Shown one piece after another: positions 21,979 to 22,140 of a stretch of DNA of 22,140 bases. The translations under genes and the position numbers were made by a program. Each line of letters opens with the position of its first letter. Within the stretch, counting starts at the first letter, position 1. This stretch comes from Prevotellaceae bacterium UBA2718 (lineage in GTDB: Bacteria > Bacteroidota > Bacteroidia > Bacteroidales > Bacteroidaceae): assembly GCA_002353975.1 (NCBI GenBank), contig DEKQ01000058.1, positions 7,673 to 29,812 on the forward strand, written 5' to 3'. The notes beneath the pieces were generated by a model. It searched no databases, was not told the origin of the DNA, and saw only the letters and a list, made by a program, of their open reading frames with translations.

Positions 21979-22140
21979 TTAATAGCTACGTGCTATGAGC
22001 ACACGATGTTTTGCAGGCTTGCCTGTGACCATATCTGTTCCAGGAGTCTGCTCGAAGGCAAACGGTACGCAGCGTATCGTAGCTTGCGTTTCCTCTTTTA
22101 TCTTTGCCTCCGTTTCCGCAGTGCCGTCCCAGTGGCAGAG
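21979..22140 (-). CDS. proS: Prolyl-tRNA synthetase, C-terminal end (runs off the right edge)
   Basis: The last 53 codons are visible, ending in a TAA at 21979-21981. The frame reads HWDGTAETEAKIKEETQATI, then RCVPF, VTGKPAKHRVLIARSY. This matches the C-terminal domain of the archaeal/eukaryotic-type ProRS found in Bacteroidetes, which closes with an aromatic-Tyr terminus (ARxY), here ARSY. The family's zinc-type cysteines are only partly present here: one Cys near the start and one in RCVPF; the later pair is replaced by DMVTGKP. The enzyme charges tRNA-Pro in the cytosol. Everything upstream of this fragment is outside the window. Confidence 0.85.
   Translation of the reverse strand, partial: LCHWDGTAETEAKIKEETQATIRCVPFAFEQTPGTDMVTGKPAKHRVLIARSY

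Overview
The window looks like a chromosomal segment of a gut- or rumen-type Bacteroidales bacterium, most likely Prevotellaceae (Prevotella/Segatella). Three things point there. Several upstream regions carry the Bacteroidetes-specific promoter pair (TTTG near -33 and TAnnTTTG near -7, 19-20 nt apart). Most start codons lack a Shine-Dalgarno sequence. The gene set matches: an IorAB-PaaK-ACT cluster, a LysS with a C-terminal extension, NhaD, a rha operon, and linked rpsF-rpsR-rplI. No rRNA, tRNA, IS element, phage gene or CRISPR array was seen.

Layout, left to right. 1-7.7 kb is a minus-strand block: lysS, gpsA, a receiver-only response regulator, iorA, iorB, a phenylacetate-CoA ligase, a double-ACT protein and the first codons of a secreted protein. 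The ior/PaaK/ACT part probably interconverts aryl acids and aryl-pyruvates. 7.7-9.75 kb holds a PAP2 phosphatase and the NhaD antiporter, also on the minus strand. 9.75-10.5 kb is a 773-bp divergent spacer containing three different short tandem-repeat arrays. 10.5-15.6 kb is a plus-strand L-rhamnose operon, rhaB-rhaA-rhaT-rhaD: uptake, isomerisation, phosphorylation and aldol cleavage to dihydroxyacetone phosphate and lactaldehyde. Its internal gaps carry recurrent TTAACTCC arrays and hairpins, and a 20-bp array follows rhaD. 15.8-18.3 kb is a minus-strand EmrB/EmrA-type efflux pair whose adaptor gene has lost its 5' end. 18.4-20.75 kb is fabD, a structured 100-nt intergenic element, rplI, rpsR and rpsF. 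20.9-22.1 kb is aqpZ, a small histidine-rich membrane protein of unknown function and the 3' end of proS.

Most genes are ordinary housekeeping or sugar-catabolism genes. The unexplained parts are the repeat arrays concentrated in and around the rhamnose locus, the truncated efflux adaptor, the IorA lacking its ferredoxin domain, the His-rich membrane peptide and the structured element between rplI and fabD. I do not see a clear new multi-gene system. The repeat arrays are the best candidates for undescribed regulation.
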